A stretch of DNA of 64,000 nucleotides from Symbiodinium natans (GCA_905221605.1 CAJNDS010000087.1:48104-112103); one strand, 5' to 3'. Positions 11,094-22,031 are shown, counted from the stretch's first letter. Notes: a model not told the origin generated them from the sequence alone. Numbers and translations are program-made.

Positions 11094-13160
11094 TCAGAAA
11101 TCTCTGGGCAAACGAAGTTTCGACTTACACTCGATCCTCCCAAGCAACCACGCCAAGGCACTGAAACGCAGCAGATGCGGGCGGAGACGCCACTCCGTGT
11201 ACTGCAGCCAGTAATGTCGATCCTCGCGAAACTTATAATAGCGCCGCCCTTCTGATTGAAAGTGTAGCGGCGAATGTCGAACAGGTCCGTCTGTCATGCG
11301 CGCCTTGCTGAGAAGTGGCAGAGGGTCATCTGGCCAAACGAACTTGTGTATGAAGGGTTCGTCTGGAACGAAAACCGGGATTCCCATTGCATAGGCATCA
11401 GAGAGGCGCAGCGCATTGGGAATGTGGGGAAGCATGGCCACAGCTCGAAAAGATGCGATCTCGGAGTATGCCATTGGCTTCGTCATAGCAGTCACGGTTG
11501 CGAGCTGCTCGCCCCGTGCTCGCTTTTCTGCTTCAATGAGTCGCAAGACTCGAAGGAAAGGGACCTGTGCGGGGAGGGCGGAACGGAAGAATAAAAGGTC
11601 CTTGCCATGAGCAGGCGCGTACTTTGCGCCACTTGCCTCGACGTGCAAGGACAAGAATGGGACGTAGGGCACTCTCAAGTCGGCTTGCCACTCGAGCATT
11701 TCTGCTGTGATTCGCGATGTTGCAGTGAAAGGTTTGCGCTTGCCTTGCAAGGCAACCCGGACTTGGCGGACAATTGCCCAATAGTTGTCCACCTCACCAA
11801 TTCCGAAGATTTGCTCAAAATCAACAAGCAAGCACATGACTCGGCCAGCGGCGCTTGCCCGGGTGACAAGTTTCTGCGTGTCATAGCCCAGGGATGCATG
11901 AAGCAATATGCAGAGCCACAAAGGCTCACTGCACACGATGATTTCCGAAGATCGCAAAAACGGCTCTTGGTGAAGGTACGTGGTCAATGCCCACACTGCC
12001 TGATCTATGGTCCACAAAGGCTGGGATTTGGACTTGTCACGCCCTGCTGACTCCGTGAGGGGCTCACCCCAAAATGCATCCCATGTGATTCGGAGGGAGG
12101 AGCGGAGGGAGGAACCATCGGACAAACTATCAAGCTGCCACAAATAAGTGAAAAAATGGCCAGCTTCGATAGGAACATTTGGCCAAATGTCATGTGCAGC
12201 TGCCTGTGCTGCCTGCAAATGTTCCAAGTTGCTCGGCCCGTGCTCTCCTACCAAAGCTATGCGGAAGGCTTGTGGCTTCCTTGCAATTAAACCTTTCACC
12301 GCGTGCACCCATTGAGCGTGCTCGGGCCATTCGTCCTTCCAATGTGGCTCATGCACTGGCGATTTCTCTTGGGCAGCAACAAAATCAGCATAGCGAGGAA
12401 AGTAACGCGCATCTTCCAAGTTCAGGTTGACAGCAAGATCAAACGATGAATGATTCCAGGTTGAAGACTCGAGGTGATCGAAATGTGCGTCGAGTATGCT
12501 GACGAATGAGTAAAGCATGCTTTCCAAATTTGTCTCTGCGGCATCTAGAGACAGGTTGGAACGCAACTTGTGCACCAGAAACACGACGTACTGCACCATG
12601 ACGAAGCCTACGGGACATCTCATGAAGCCAACAAGGTTCCCAGCAGACCACTGGGGCGGTGACCCGAAAAGGTTCTGCCATTGGCTCTGCTGCATCGCCT
12701 TCACCCAGTCTCGCTTCTCACGGATTTCCGTGAAGTAGCCCGATCCATCGGGACGCCATTCGCCAGTGAGTGGCACAACGATCCCATCCAGCGAACCAAC
12801 TTCTGTAGCTGCGTCGAGTCCATCGATGAACTGCTCCCACTCTTTCCATTTCAAGTAGGCCAACGTCCCCGTGTCCGGACTCAAGGGGCCAGAAGAACTA
12901 AACACTTCCCTGAACAAATCCCAAAATTCTTCTGAACTTGCGCAATCCAAGAACGCAGCTGCCCGACTCGGATCGGCACTTTGCTCCTCAACAAACTGAT
13001 GGCGGAATGCGGATTGGGGTTTATGATGGTTTATGCACAAGGCGTTGCGCCTTTGGGTGCAGTACCAGGTAGGAATTGCAGGGCACACCAATCGTCTGGG
13101 ATTGAAGGTAAGGCAAGGTATATACAAAAAGAGAACAAACACAACAAACAAACATACCAC
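11094..13160 (-). CDS. Large host-type gene or exon, possibly a glycosyltransferase-like protein
   Basis: A 688-codon frame free of stops, with normal amino-acid composition and no low complexity, argues for a real gene. Central residues about 406-427 (EIIVCSEPLWLCILLHASLG) and residues about 573-602 (AVAMLPHIPNALRLSDAYAM followed by GIPVFVPDEP) resemble the second-domain core of GT-B glycosyltransferases or exostosin-like proteins. In those families this core binds the nucleotide sugar. The assignment is by eye only. The first ~25 codons (hydrophobic MVCLFVVFVLFLYI) may be intron read-through: a GT donor-like site lies near 13,162 and an AG acceptor-like site near 13,096 on the minus strand. 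If real, it would probably act in the secretory pathway. No neighbour supports a pathway. Confidence 0.55.
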   Translation of the reverse strand: MVCLFVVFVLFLYIPCLTFNPRRLVCPAIPTWYCTQRRNALCINHHKPQSAFRHQFVEEQSADPSRAAAFLDCASSEEFWDLFREVFSSSGPLSPDTGTLAYLKWKEWEQFIDGLDAATEVGSLDGIVVPLTGEWRPDGSGYFTEIREKRDWVKAMQQSQWQNLFGSPPQWSAGNLVGFMRCPVGFVMVQYVVFLVHKLRSNLSLDAAETNLESMLYSFVSILDAHFDHLESSTWNHSSFDLAVNLNLEDARYFPRYADFVAAQEKSPVHEPHWKDEWPEHAQWVHAVKGLIARKPQAFRIALVGEHGPSNLEHLQAAQAAAHDIWPNVPIEAGHFFTYLWQLDSLSDGSSLRSSLRITWDAFWGEPLTESAGRDKSKSQPLWTIDQAVWALTTYLHQEPFLRSSEIIVCSEPLWLCILLHASLGYDTQKLVTRASAAGRVMCLLVDFEQIFGIGEVDNYWAIVRQVRVALQGKRKPFTATSRITAEMLEWQADLRVPYVPFLSLHVEASGAKYAPAHGKDLLFFRSALPAQVPFLRVLRLIEAEKRARGEQLATVTAMTKPMAYSEIASFRAVAMLPHIPNALRLSDAYAMGIPVFVPDEPFIHKFVWPDDPLPLLSKARMTDGPVRHSPLHFQSEGRRYYKFREDRHYWLQYTEWRLRPHLLRFSALAWLLGRIECKSKLRLPRDF

Positions 13161-13396
13161 AAGGTCTTGTACCGATTAATCCATGTGATTTTGCAGTGAA
13201 GGAGCGTTTTGCTGTTGCCTTCGGTTGAAAGTTTTTGGTCCGAGCGGAACCAGTTCGGAGTGCAGTGCTCACAGACGGGGAAACTCGACGTCCAGCTTCT
13301 GGTCCCGCGCATATGTTGTTGCCTCCGGCAGAAACATGCCGCATGTTCATACGAATATTTGGATGTTCGAAAGCGAGTTCCAAATGACGTGGCCAT
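13031..13396 (-). CDS. Possible upstream exon of the 11-13 kb gene
   Basis: An ATG at 13,396 opens a frame (MATSFGTRFRTSKY...) with a Cys-containing middle (SFPVCEHCTPNWFRSDQKLS) that looks protein-like. It could join the downstream frame across a short (~70 bp) intron near 13,096-13,162. Splicing is not proven and the frame could be chance. Confidence 0.25.
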   Translation of the reverse strand: MATSFGTRFRTSKYSYEHAACFCRRQQHMRGTRSWTSSFPVCEHCTPNWFRSDQKLSTEGNSKTLLHCKITWINRYKTLWYVCLLCLFSFCIYLALPSIPDDWCALQFLPGTAPKGATPCA

Positions 13397-13406
13397 TTTG
13401 GCTACA
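13387..13406 (+). other. DinoSL-like (relict spliced-leader) sequence
   Basis: The plus strand reads acgtGGCCATTTTGGCTaCAAG. Against the known 22-nt dinoflagellate spliced leader (CCGTAGCCATTTTGGCTCAAG after one variable base) it has an uninterrupted 12-nt core match (GCCATTTTGGCT). Outside the core there are two substitutions and one inserted A. Relict leaders arise when trans-spliced mRNAs are reverse-transcribed back into the genome. The core is nearly palindromic, so the strand is uncertain. Confidence 0.4.
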
Positions 13407-13409
13407 AGG

Positions 13410-14110
13410 GATTAAATGAGGAGCCTTCGAATTTCGGCGTAGGGAGATATGGACCCAGAAGTAGGCAGGGCGATCCAAAGGACTGTCCAGGAGGACTTGG
13501 ACAGGAGCTTGGATCGGGAGAGTCGCCGAACTTCCTATCGAAGTACCAGGCCTGACCGTCGCTTGCTGCACGTGATAGACGACAAGACAGCCGTGACACT
13601 ATCATACGAAAACTAGACGAGCTAGGCTGGACGCTCGATTGAACCGCGCAGCACGTCCAGAGAGAGAGTCTGAGCGACCGCCGGGTGCGAGAGCAGTCCC
13701 CGCTTCCACGTCTGCACCAAGCAGTTGGCACGGATCATGAGATCAGCACCTGCGGAGCCCCGCAGAGAGCCACGTGCTGCATCGTGCTGCGGCCAACTGG
13801 ACTGCTTGTCTGCTTGTGATGAGGTAGCAGATCTTCTGGAAAGTGGCGAGTGTCTCTGAGGTCACGCGGAATCGGTGCCGAGATTTGCGCCCGAACCCGC
13901 CCCCATATGAAAGCATGAGGAATGCGGATCTGTCAGAAAGAGCCGCAAAACCCATGAAGCATCCTTTCGCAGTTTGCAATGTCCCATTGCATGGGCGGAA
14001 ATTCCAGCAAAGGCAAAGGAAAGTTCCCGTCTAGGGAGTGTCAGCAGTGGAGCCGTGCCCGAGTCGGTGCGACCTCCTTCCGAAAGTGAAAGTGGCGAGT
14101 TGACAGCTGA
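13410..14110. other. No recognised feature
   Basis: Balanced composition, with short frames on both strands and no domain or repeat recognised. Confidence 0.4.
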
Positions 14111-14121
14111 GTCTAGTTCGA

Positions 14122-16192
14122 GTGTTTTCGGAAGCGTGCGTATCTGATTGGCTCCTGGAGATTGGCGATCACACTCGTGGTGTGCATAGGCCAGATGAGG
14201 CAGTATCTGATTTCAGGAAGAAGGCTGCGGTGCCTTGCGCGCAGTCGTCCGACATGAGCGTTGCTGAACTGAGTTGGCCCGAGGAGGTTAGTGATGAGGA
14301 TGCCGTGCCGGTTTTCAGCAAGAGGGCGCTTCCTCCTCCCCCCTCTTTTGCTGCCTGTTGCCGAGCAGCAGCAAGCCTTCCTCTGTTAAGCCTAGGGCCT
14401 AGGGCAAAGTCCGAGCGCAACAATGTTCCTTCCCCTGCCAATCTTGCAATCTTGCATCGCGCGAAGGCCGGTATACAGGAATTTGTTTCCCGGACTCTGC
14501 GGAGTGTGCAGATATATTCAAGCTTGAAGAAGTGCGGAGTGGCGATGGACATCATTCATCTCGTTGAAGTTGAAGGAGTGTTGGATGAAACTCGCTTCCA
14601 AACACACACCGCCCCAAACACATCCTCCACCGCACTGAGGTACGCCCGCCTTATGGAGAAATTCCTCGATTGGTGGTTCTCTTTGAATGCGCAGGACCGC
14701 GAGACCGTATCGGAGAGGGACAGACATGCGCAGTTCGGGCTCACGCGACGCGCCGTCGTTGCGCGCCGCCCCGGAACGCAGCTTGTCGAGAATTGACTGT
14801 AGCAAGAGAAAGAAACAAAGAAACACAAATGAGAAGCAATTTACAAGCACACTTCTCCACTCTTGGTTCGGATTCTGCTCTCGGGTTCAGTTCCTGCTGG
14901 TGCGGCCACCGCCAGGCAGTGGGTCCATCCGCGCCCCGAAATCGTTCTCTGTGCTGTCTCCCCTCTCCCCGAAAATGCATTGGGGAGGGGGCTCGTGGGC
15001 TCCCACTTGGGTGTGTTCTCTCAATTTTGTCAGGCTTTGAGAAGGCGGCCACGAGGAGACCGCAAGAACCGTGCATCGGAGTGAGGCCTCCAGTCCAGCT
15101 CGGGGCACAGGGCCGGAGGCACGAGGAACAGTCCGGCTCTAGAAGGCCCGGCCAAAACCGTCTTGCTATGCGCTCGAAGGCTCTCCAAACAGGTACTCTC
15201 GTCCAAGAAATGCTCATTTCCTCTCTCTCTCCCTCTCTCTCTCTCGCCCCCCCTATCCCCGCGTTCTTGCTGAGGGGAAGTGTGAGGGTCGTGCGTGAGT
15301 GAGTCGCGTGCGCGTGTGGTGGGGTGGGGTGGTGACCTCGGACATCCCCCCATTTCGAGGTTCACTGTCACAATCCTTCGACGTCGAGAGCGTTATCGAT
15401 GACGGTGTTGGCAAATATATGCACCGCGAGTCCTCACGCACAGCCTGGTGCAGATGGAGCCGCATTAAGCGCTTGACTGATCGCCACGCTAAGCGAGCTG
15501 GGAAAGCTTCTGTTCCTGGAACGTTTGGATCTTGCCATCCCAAAGCCACTAAGGCTGATTGCTGGCAACCTTCGACTTTGCATACAAGCCAGCATCAGAT
15601 ATGATGACCTGCTACACACACACACACTTGCGCTCATGCGAGTGGGTTCGTGATCGCGGCACGGTACACATCCGGGGGCTCCGGTCCAAGGCCGATCAAA
15701 CCAATACCGGCGGCCCTCGAGTGTGGGTTGCCAGCTGGGTGCGAACCCGGCGCGTGATAAGTGGATGAGGCTCATGGTTGGAGCTGGCGGGGCACGTGCT
15801 TGTTCTGCCGATGGAAAGGAGTTTTTGGGTCATCCTCCGAAGTTGGCCGAAGATGTGAGTTCCTTGTTTCCAAGATCGCCGCCTGGGTGGATGTCGGCCT
15901 CACGCCGGAGGAAGCGAGCATGAGAACCGAAGCTGGTGCGTTTCGCAGGTGCTTGGAAAGATTGGCATGAGACCATGCCAGACGCGTGCGTACCTTCGAG
16001 AGGCGCTATGGAATCCCACCAGGTCAGTCCCCCAAACCAAACGAGTTTGGACTTTCCAATGCCGCCATGGCTGAGGGCAAGCCCCCTTCACGAAGTGAGC
16101 TACTGCCGACGGATGTCCCTGGCGAATTCTTGGACGCGCTGATGGCTGGAACACGCATCCCAGAGATTGATGAGCTGACCGCCGAAACCTAG
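14122..16192 (+). pseudogene. Decayed or intron-split tyrosine-recombinase-like gene (DIRS/Crypton-type remnant)
   Basis: Protein-like blocks lie in order on the plus strand but in different frames. At 14,122-14,796 is a segment with NTSSTALRYARLMEKFLDWW, like the N-terminal core-binding domain of tyrosine recombinases. At about 15,500-15,720 is LRLCIQASIRYDDLL followed by RDRGTVHIRGLRSKADQTNT, resembling the catalytic-domain region with its Arg. At about 15,900-16,192 is FAGAWKDWHETMPDA and a tail to a stop. I recall similar recombinase proteins as abundant in dinoflagellates, but that is memory, not a search. A (CA)4 slip and several frame changes break the reading, so this is a pseudogene or a multi-intron gene. 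Confidence 0.4.
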
Positions 16193-16199
16193 AATGACA

Positions 16200-17380
16200 G
16201 TCCCGAGGTGAGTGACCCGATATCCCCAGCGACTCCCGCTCACCAGCTGGCTGTGGTGAACACTGGCGAATCCTCGGAAGATTGCGACAGCGAGGACGAC
16301 TTGGTAGAGTTCTTCGTGCAGCTCGCCGACGGAAAAGGTGGAAAGGTGGAAAGGTGCACCTTCCAAAAACTGGTCTCACGGCTCCTGACGACAAGCTCCT
16401 GCCAAGATGTTCGTCCGCAGAGGTGGCCTACGAGAAGCTTGTTGCCGAAGTTGGTGTTGATGGCGAAGCAACGTGATTCAACGACGCCTGGGTTTACGCC
16501 GCCACATACACCGGTGGCAGACGCCGCTTGTTTGGCACCACCTGCAGTCTATTTGCAAAGCGACGCCCCCTGTCACATCCAAGCTCGAGGCCTGGCTGCC
16601 TGGCATTCTGTTTCTGTGGCCTGTTGGTCCCCGAGTGTATGGGCCCCGACGGCCACATCACGGCCGCCGGCAGTCCGCGCTGCTCGAAGCGTACCGGCAC
16701 AACAGCAACTGCAGCTGCCCAGTAGTCGGGAGTCAGCTTTTGTTCCCAAGCACTCGCCGACGATGCCCGACGCTCGCGCGCCGAGGGCGTGGCCGGTGAA
16801 CGTCCACGAGCTGCCCGACACGGACGCCGCCGGGCTCGCCGTCGCAACCCGATATCGCGGGATGCCAGCGATCATGCCGATGAAGCTGTACCCGTCTGCC
16901 CAGCTGAGGTTGAGCCACCGAGCAGTGGCGTGCGCGCCACGACGCCGACACCCGGCATCCACGGAGCATCTTTGGCCGCCCTTGACGACATCGCTGCGGC
17001 GGATCTGCCTTTTGTGCGATCAGCACTGCGGACAGCGCTGGTGACGGCCTTGAGCCGCTTGCGCGATTCCACGGGTGCGTGGCATGGCACCCCCGCTTCG
17101 CCAGCTTGGAAGTTGTTTCTCCTCGCCTCGCGAATGCGCTTGGCGCGTAGAACCCACCGTGGGGCCCAGGGGCGGGACGAGCTTCTGCCGCAAGCAGCTG
17201 CGTTCCAGCGTGGTGAGTGGACAGCGCTCCTGGACACCGGCGGACGTTCCAAGAGCTCACTCTCATTACTCTCATTCACAGGCTCTGAGGCATCCAAACT
17301 GTCCATGTCTCGGTAGAGACAAACGCTACCAGTTCCAGCCGCACGGGGCGTTGGCTCAGGTAGTCGCGCCACTAATATTA
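16200..17380 (+). other. GC-rich open region downstream of the recombinase remnant
   Basis: Long frames (for example 16,208-17,044, starting with an acidic ESSEDCDSEDDLVEFF stretch) exist in several overlapping phases on both strands, as expected in stop-poor GC-rich DNA. The acidic start could be the tail of the recombinase element. No domain was recognised and no gene is claimed. Confidence 0.3.
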
Positions 17381-17384
17381 TAAT

Positions 17385-18483
17385 CCTGTAGAGAACGACG
17401 TCATGAAGGTAGCGAATTATAGTTCTCGCTTGTAATAATAACCGGGCATTTAATACAATTATAATATGAGCCCGGGATAGTAATTAATGTGTCTACAGGA
17501 ATACTGTTATTCTCGCGGTTAGACAATATAATTATGGTGTACGCATAAGCCCTTATAATATAGGTTCTTTGTGCTCTCTTCCCTTTACGAATATGATTGT
17601 AAGGGAATGAAAGTAATGAATGTACGCACGAATCATATGAACACGTGAACGCAACAAGAACCCCACTCTCCAGGCCTGTCATTAACCTCTTTTACACGGC
17701 TAAAACCATTGAGTCCTTCCTTATAAGACGTGATATCCTGTTCATGCCTTTCACCGCCAGTCTAGTTCCTTGAGTTCCAGCGTTCCCTGACACATAGCCC
17801 CTTGACCGTACATTTCCTAGAGTTAAAGGACAGGTGAATTACCAGTATGAAGAGATCCCAAGGGAAGACTCATGAACTAGCCCGTTTCGTTCTCACTTTT
17901 TAATATTGTATTCACGCACCAACAATAAGAATTACATGTGCGCATGAATGAACTTATGAGCGCACACATGTCATCCTAATAATACTACCTTTTGGGGGAT
18001 TATTTAATTTATAACGGGCTTATTGCGTGTACTTCTTTCTTCTCACGCTTATTGAATGACCGCAGGAAAAGGCCCCAGTTTTGGATGTCATGTCTTCGTC
18101 TTATTACACGGGCAAAAGAAAGAAATAAGAAAGCCCGTGCAATTTACTACTGTATTAGTCTATTAATAGTGTAGTTCATGGCGGGCTAATATAAGTCTTT
18201 TCATAGGCCCGGCTATTAAGTGAATAATAAGGGTTTTTCAATGAACGCAATGAAGCGAGAACACAATGAAATAGAATGAACGAAGTGAACCGCGTAAACG
18301 AGAAAACGAAATTAAATTATAAGTGAAGCGCATGAATTTAATGAGAGAACGAGCGAGCGCCCTAATGATTATATCCTAGATCCAGAGGTGAAAGCATAAA
18401 GTGAGTAAAAGGGCGCATGAATATACTTATTATAAGCCCTTTTGCGTACAGCATTTTGGGTGCCATTTTCGTTCCTTTTATAC
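17385..18483. other. AT-rich island with sharp left boundary
   Basis: Near 17,385 the composition switches from GC-rich to AT-rich. Short phrases such as 'gaacgaagtgaac' and 'aatgaacgcaatgaagcg' recur. No frame above about 120 codons belongs to it. Related phrasing returns at 20,330-20,640 after the RT, so the RT fragment appears to sit inside this unit. The style recalls some algal organelle intergenic DNA, but no organelle gene was found. Confidence 0.5.
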
Positions 18484-20247
18484 TGTACGGCCCCCTTGTT
18501 CGATTTCAATAATTATCGTCCCATCAGCCTCCTTTGTTGCAGCCTCAAAATCTTCGAGCGTTTCTTGCTGGCGCGGCTGCTTCCCAGGGTCGACCCGCAA
18601 CTCGATGAGTGTCAAGCCGGGTTTCGCTGGGGGGCCGAGGAGCAAATCTACACCTTGGCCGAGACGCTCAGGCTGCGTGCCAGGAAGCGTACCTTCTGTG
18701 CTTTCGTGGATGTACGCAAAGCTTTTGATGTTGCATGGAGGGATGCGGTGTTAGTTAGGCTTGCGGAGACCGGCGTTAGTGGTTCGATGTGGTCGGTAAT
18801 TGCAGACCTCCTTTGTGAAACCACAGCTCGAGTCCGTGTGAATGGTCTGACTTCGCAGCCTTGGACAGAAACGGCCGGCGTGCGTCAAGGGAGCGTCTTA
18901 GGTCCGCTGCTTTTCAACATCTTGTTCAATGGTATTGCCGATGCTGTGCGTGCAGTATGTCCGGGCGTTGCGTTGGGCCCTGGCCCAAGCGCCCCTCGCG
19001 TGACACTTCTTCTGTACGCTGATGATCTGGTAATCTTGGCAGATGATGCAGCGACCTTGCAACGTGCCTTAGATGCTATCGGCAACTGGGGCGCACGGTG
19101 GCGTTTCTCTTTTGGGATTGGTCCCGAAAAAACAGCTGTGATGGTTGTTGGGTCCAGGCTCCTGAACTTCCACTTTTCCTTGCAGGGTTGTGCCGTCCCG
19201 TGCGTGCCACACTACACCTACCTGGGTGTTACATTCGCAGCCTCTCGAAAATGGCGTCAACATGAGACTCGGCTCATAGTTAAAAGTACTCGCCGCTTTT
19301 ACCAGTTTTTGGGTTGGGCCGAGAATCGCCAGCTACACACAGGATTCCGCAATGCTCTATTCCAAACCTATGTTTTGCCTTCCACGCTGTATGGCACACA
19401 GTTCCTTGATTCAGCGACGATTGCTCGCTTGGACAAGGTCATCCGCCAGTGGGGGAGACGTTTGCTGCAATGGCCCAGTGGTGCACCGGGGGCAGCAGTC
19501 CTTGGTGAGCTTGGCTGGGCACCCTTTCTGTTTCAGGTTAAGCGCCTGCAGTTTGGTCTTTTTGGCAGACTTTCTGCCACAAGCACGCGCGACGTCCGCA
19601 GAGGCTTGGCAGCACGCGTCTTCAATTTTGCCCTGAGTCGACCAGGCTCTTGGGCATATGAGACCGCCCAGACCTTGCATCAGGATGGCGTCATGTCTCC
19701 GGCATCGTACGGGGTGCTCCCGGGATCGGGTCTTCGACGTGTCTGGCAGTGGACTAGGCATCAGGTTGTACAGACCTTGCAGCAACGTGCCCATGCGAGT
19801 TACCGCGCAGAATTGCTGGCAGTACCTTCGCTGGCCAATTATGCGGTCTATCAGCCTCGATTGCATTGCCTGGTCAGCATACACTCCTCCGGGCTCCCCA
19901 TCTCCGCAGTCCGAGAGTGGACCCTGGCCCGGTGTGGCCATCACCCATTTACGGATGGTAGGAGCGCCCGTCATTCGCACAGGACGGAATCTCTGTGCCT
20001 TTGTGGTGACCAGTGCAACCTGCTTCACGCAATTCGAGCTTGTCCATTGCTGGCCTCGCAACGGCGTCACTGGCTCACTCGTCTGGGGTTACAGCGCGTT
20101 CCTCAGTTTGGAGATGATGAGTTGCTTCGCTGGATCTTTGACCCCAGCTTGGTTCTGAACAGTCGTTCATCTGTCAATGCTCATGTCCACTATGTGGCAG
20201 CCATCTGCCAGATTGCTCGCAACTTGTTGGCGGGCTTGCAGCTATGA
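18484..20247 (+). CDS. LINE-type reverse transcriptase, 5'-truncated
   Basis: The frame carries ordered non-LTR RT motifs. Counting from the ATG at 18,442 these are NYRPISLL (24-31), AFVDVRKAFD (87-96, first catalytic Asp), GVRQGSVLGPLLFN (146-159) and LLYADDLVIL (catalytic YADD at 192-195). A Cys/His knuckle (LCLCGDQCNLLHAIRACP) lies near the C-terminus. No apurinic endonuclease domain precedes the RT. Recognisable similarity begins abruptly at FNNYRP, as in a 5'-truncated LINE copy, so the ATG at 18,442 probably lies in flanking DNA. The RT part is intact with no stop. No poly(A) tail is visible after 20,247. It is bounded by AT-rich sequence on both sides. Confidence 0.85.
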   Translation, partial: CTAPLFDFNNYRPISLLCCSLKIFERFLLARLLPRVDPQLDECQAGFRWGAEEQIYTLAETLRLRARKRTFCAFVDVRKAFDVAWRDAVLVRLAETGVSGSMWSVIADLLCETTARVRVNGLTSQPWTETAGVRQGSVLGPLLFNILFNGIADAVRAVCPGVALGPGPSAPRVTLLLYADDLVILADDAATLQRALDAIGNWGARWRFSFGIGPEKTAVMVVGSRLLNFHFSLQGCAVPCVPHYTYLGVTFAASRKWRQHETRLIVKSTRRFYQFLGWAENRQLHTGFRNALFQTYVLPSTLYGTQFLDSATIARLDKVIRQWGRRLLQWPSGAPGAAVLGELGWAPFLFQVKRLQFGLFGRLSATSTRDVRRGLAARVFNFALSRPGSWAYETAQTLHQDGVMSPASYGVLPGSGLRRVWQWTRHQVVQTLQQRAHASYRAELLAVPSLANYAVYQPRLHCLVSIHSSGLPISAVREWTLARCGHHPFTDGRSARHSHRTESLCLCGDQCNLLHAIRACPLLASQRRHWLTRLGLQRVPQFGDDELLRWIFDPSLVLNSRSSVNAHVHYVAAICQIARNLLAGLQL

Positions 20248-20259
20248 GCGTAGTACTGG

Positions 20260-20660
20260 ATTGTTCGGCGGCCAATGTGCCTGGCCGTTTGTAGTGTATA
20301 TATGTACTGACCGTCAACGGTTGTTCAAGGACAGACTCTCTCCCTTAACTAAATAGGAAGAGAAAGAAGCGAACGAGGGAGTGAAACGAACTAATTTGCA
20401 AGGTAACGCACAGGCAAGGGCTCTCGACTGGCAAGGCCAACTCCTGCTTATGAGGGCGGCACAAAAGTGAGCCAAGCGGTCAACGGGGACTAGAGCCTGA
20501 AAGGAAAGAACCCGGAGGCCTGAAGGAACGACCCCAGACGGGGAGGAGAGGAAGGAGGGGCCGCAGCCCAAGGTAACGAAGTGAACGCGCGAAATTAGTG
20601 AGTGAACGTCGTATTTTAGGAGCGTGTACGTATGCACGAATTTTAGACTAGGGTCTAGTG
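20260..20660. other. Flank resembling the 17.4-18.5 kb AT-rich island
   Basis: Phrases such as 'agcgaacgagggagtgaaacgaac' and 'ggtaacgaagtgaacgcgcgaaatt' recall those left of the RT. No gene was recognised. Confidence 0.35.
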
Positions 20661-20691
20661 CCTTTGTGGCCCGACTAGATCTTGAGCCGGG

Positions 20692-21113
20692 TCACAGGAC
20701 CCGCAGATCGCCTCTGTATGAGGCGCCCGTTGTAGCGGAGGTATGAGTGACTGTCAGCACATACTTGGTGTCCTTCTTGGCCTTCCACAAATTGCAAGCG
20801 ATGACTTCGAGCTCCATGGCCGTCGGTGTGGCCATGAGGGGGAACATCAGCTTGAGCTGCTCCGCGAGGGACGGCTGCAAGAAGCTTGTCCGTCTGGGCC
20901 AGGGCGGCTTGCTCGTCCTGAGAAAGTCGCTGCAACTCCCAGCAAGGTGGCGTCGCAGCACAAAGCCTCGCCCCTGGGGGACGCGCCGTAGATGACGAGG
21001 TCAAGCCTTCGGCGGTCGTCCGCTGCAACCCCCGGCGCCGTGGTGTCGGCGAGCCACTGCTGGGGGACGACACGTCCTTGGGGCCGACGGCTTCCCGCGC
21101 CACCTGGACCCAC
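20692..21113 (-). pseudogene. Fragment of a restriction-like endonuclease domain from an RT element
   Basis: A minus-strand frame reads RRRLDLVIYGASPRGEALCC then DATLLG. This parallels the IEVVANGLP...LALDATLVS segment of the intact element at 22,122-24,485, where it forms the PD-(D/E)XK-like nuclease core after the RT. Similarity stops soon after DATLL, with frames changing, so this is a decayed fragment of a related but distinct subfamily. A downstream stretch (ELEVIACNLWKAKKDTKYVL) is protein-like but unidentified. Confidence 0.45.
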
Positions 21114-21189
21114 GCCCGCTCGAGCACGAAGCCTCGGCGAGCCCCCTCTTTGTTACATATGTTCGACGTTCCCTGTCGTGTCATAAAGA

Positions 21190-22031
21190 CTGTGTTGCAA
21201 AAAGGCGCCGAGAACTTTTTGCACAGCCTGGCATTCTGATGGAATCACTACCCTGAACCCTGATTGCAACGAGCGATGACGCCCTCGCAGGTGCACCTTG
21301 GCGTTTCGATGCGTTTTGTGCGTCCAATACAGGGTCACATAAACACATGCTCATTGCTAGCGTGCCCTCGCGGTTCGTGTTCCTTGCAAAACTATAGCCT
21401 GGTAAGTACCAACTATGTGACTTTTGCTGATTCCGCAGGGCGCACAGCGATTGGGTTATCTTTTGGGCTTGCAGGCCAATAAACCACATCGCTCCTGCCC
21501 CTTGCACCATGGCTTTGAAGAAACAAACGCTTCGCAAAAAACGATACGTCTTTTTTTTACAGCGCCAAATGCCAGCATAGGCCCAGAACCCTGCCCGCAT
21601 GGCCGAGATGCGCTTATCAATCTCCGTGTTCTTGTTGCCATTGTTGTGCACCCACCACCCCGGCATCTCGCAACTCCGAGCTTTTTTGCAGGCGTGACCT
21701 TGTTGGGAAGCATGGCCGCCTTGCGGTTAGCCTGTGCCCCAGCACCCATCCATCTCGTGCACCATGAGCTCAGCAATGTCATCAGCATACATGGTCATTG
21801 CCGCATCAATCGTTGGACTGAGTACGTGACAAATTTCTTTGACGTCGCGCGGGGTGATTTTGTATAGCATTGAGAGAATTGAACAAAAAACCGCCGATGT
21901 TTAGAATGATTCTAACATTGACGTGACGTCATGCTCAAATGCAGTTTGACACCATGTAAAATTGCGTTCTTTGCCTGGGCATGCAGGACTTACTTATCCG
22001 CATCAACCACGTTGTTGCCATACTCGAAGAG

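Noticed and set aside
17385-18483. Nuclear copy of organelle DNA
   Set aside because: The style is organelle-like but no organelle gene, tRNA or rRNA was recognised. It is kept as a finding, not annotated as such.
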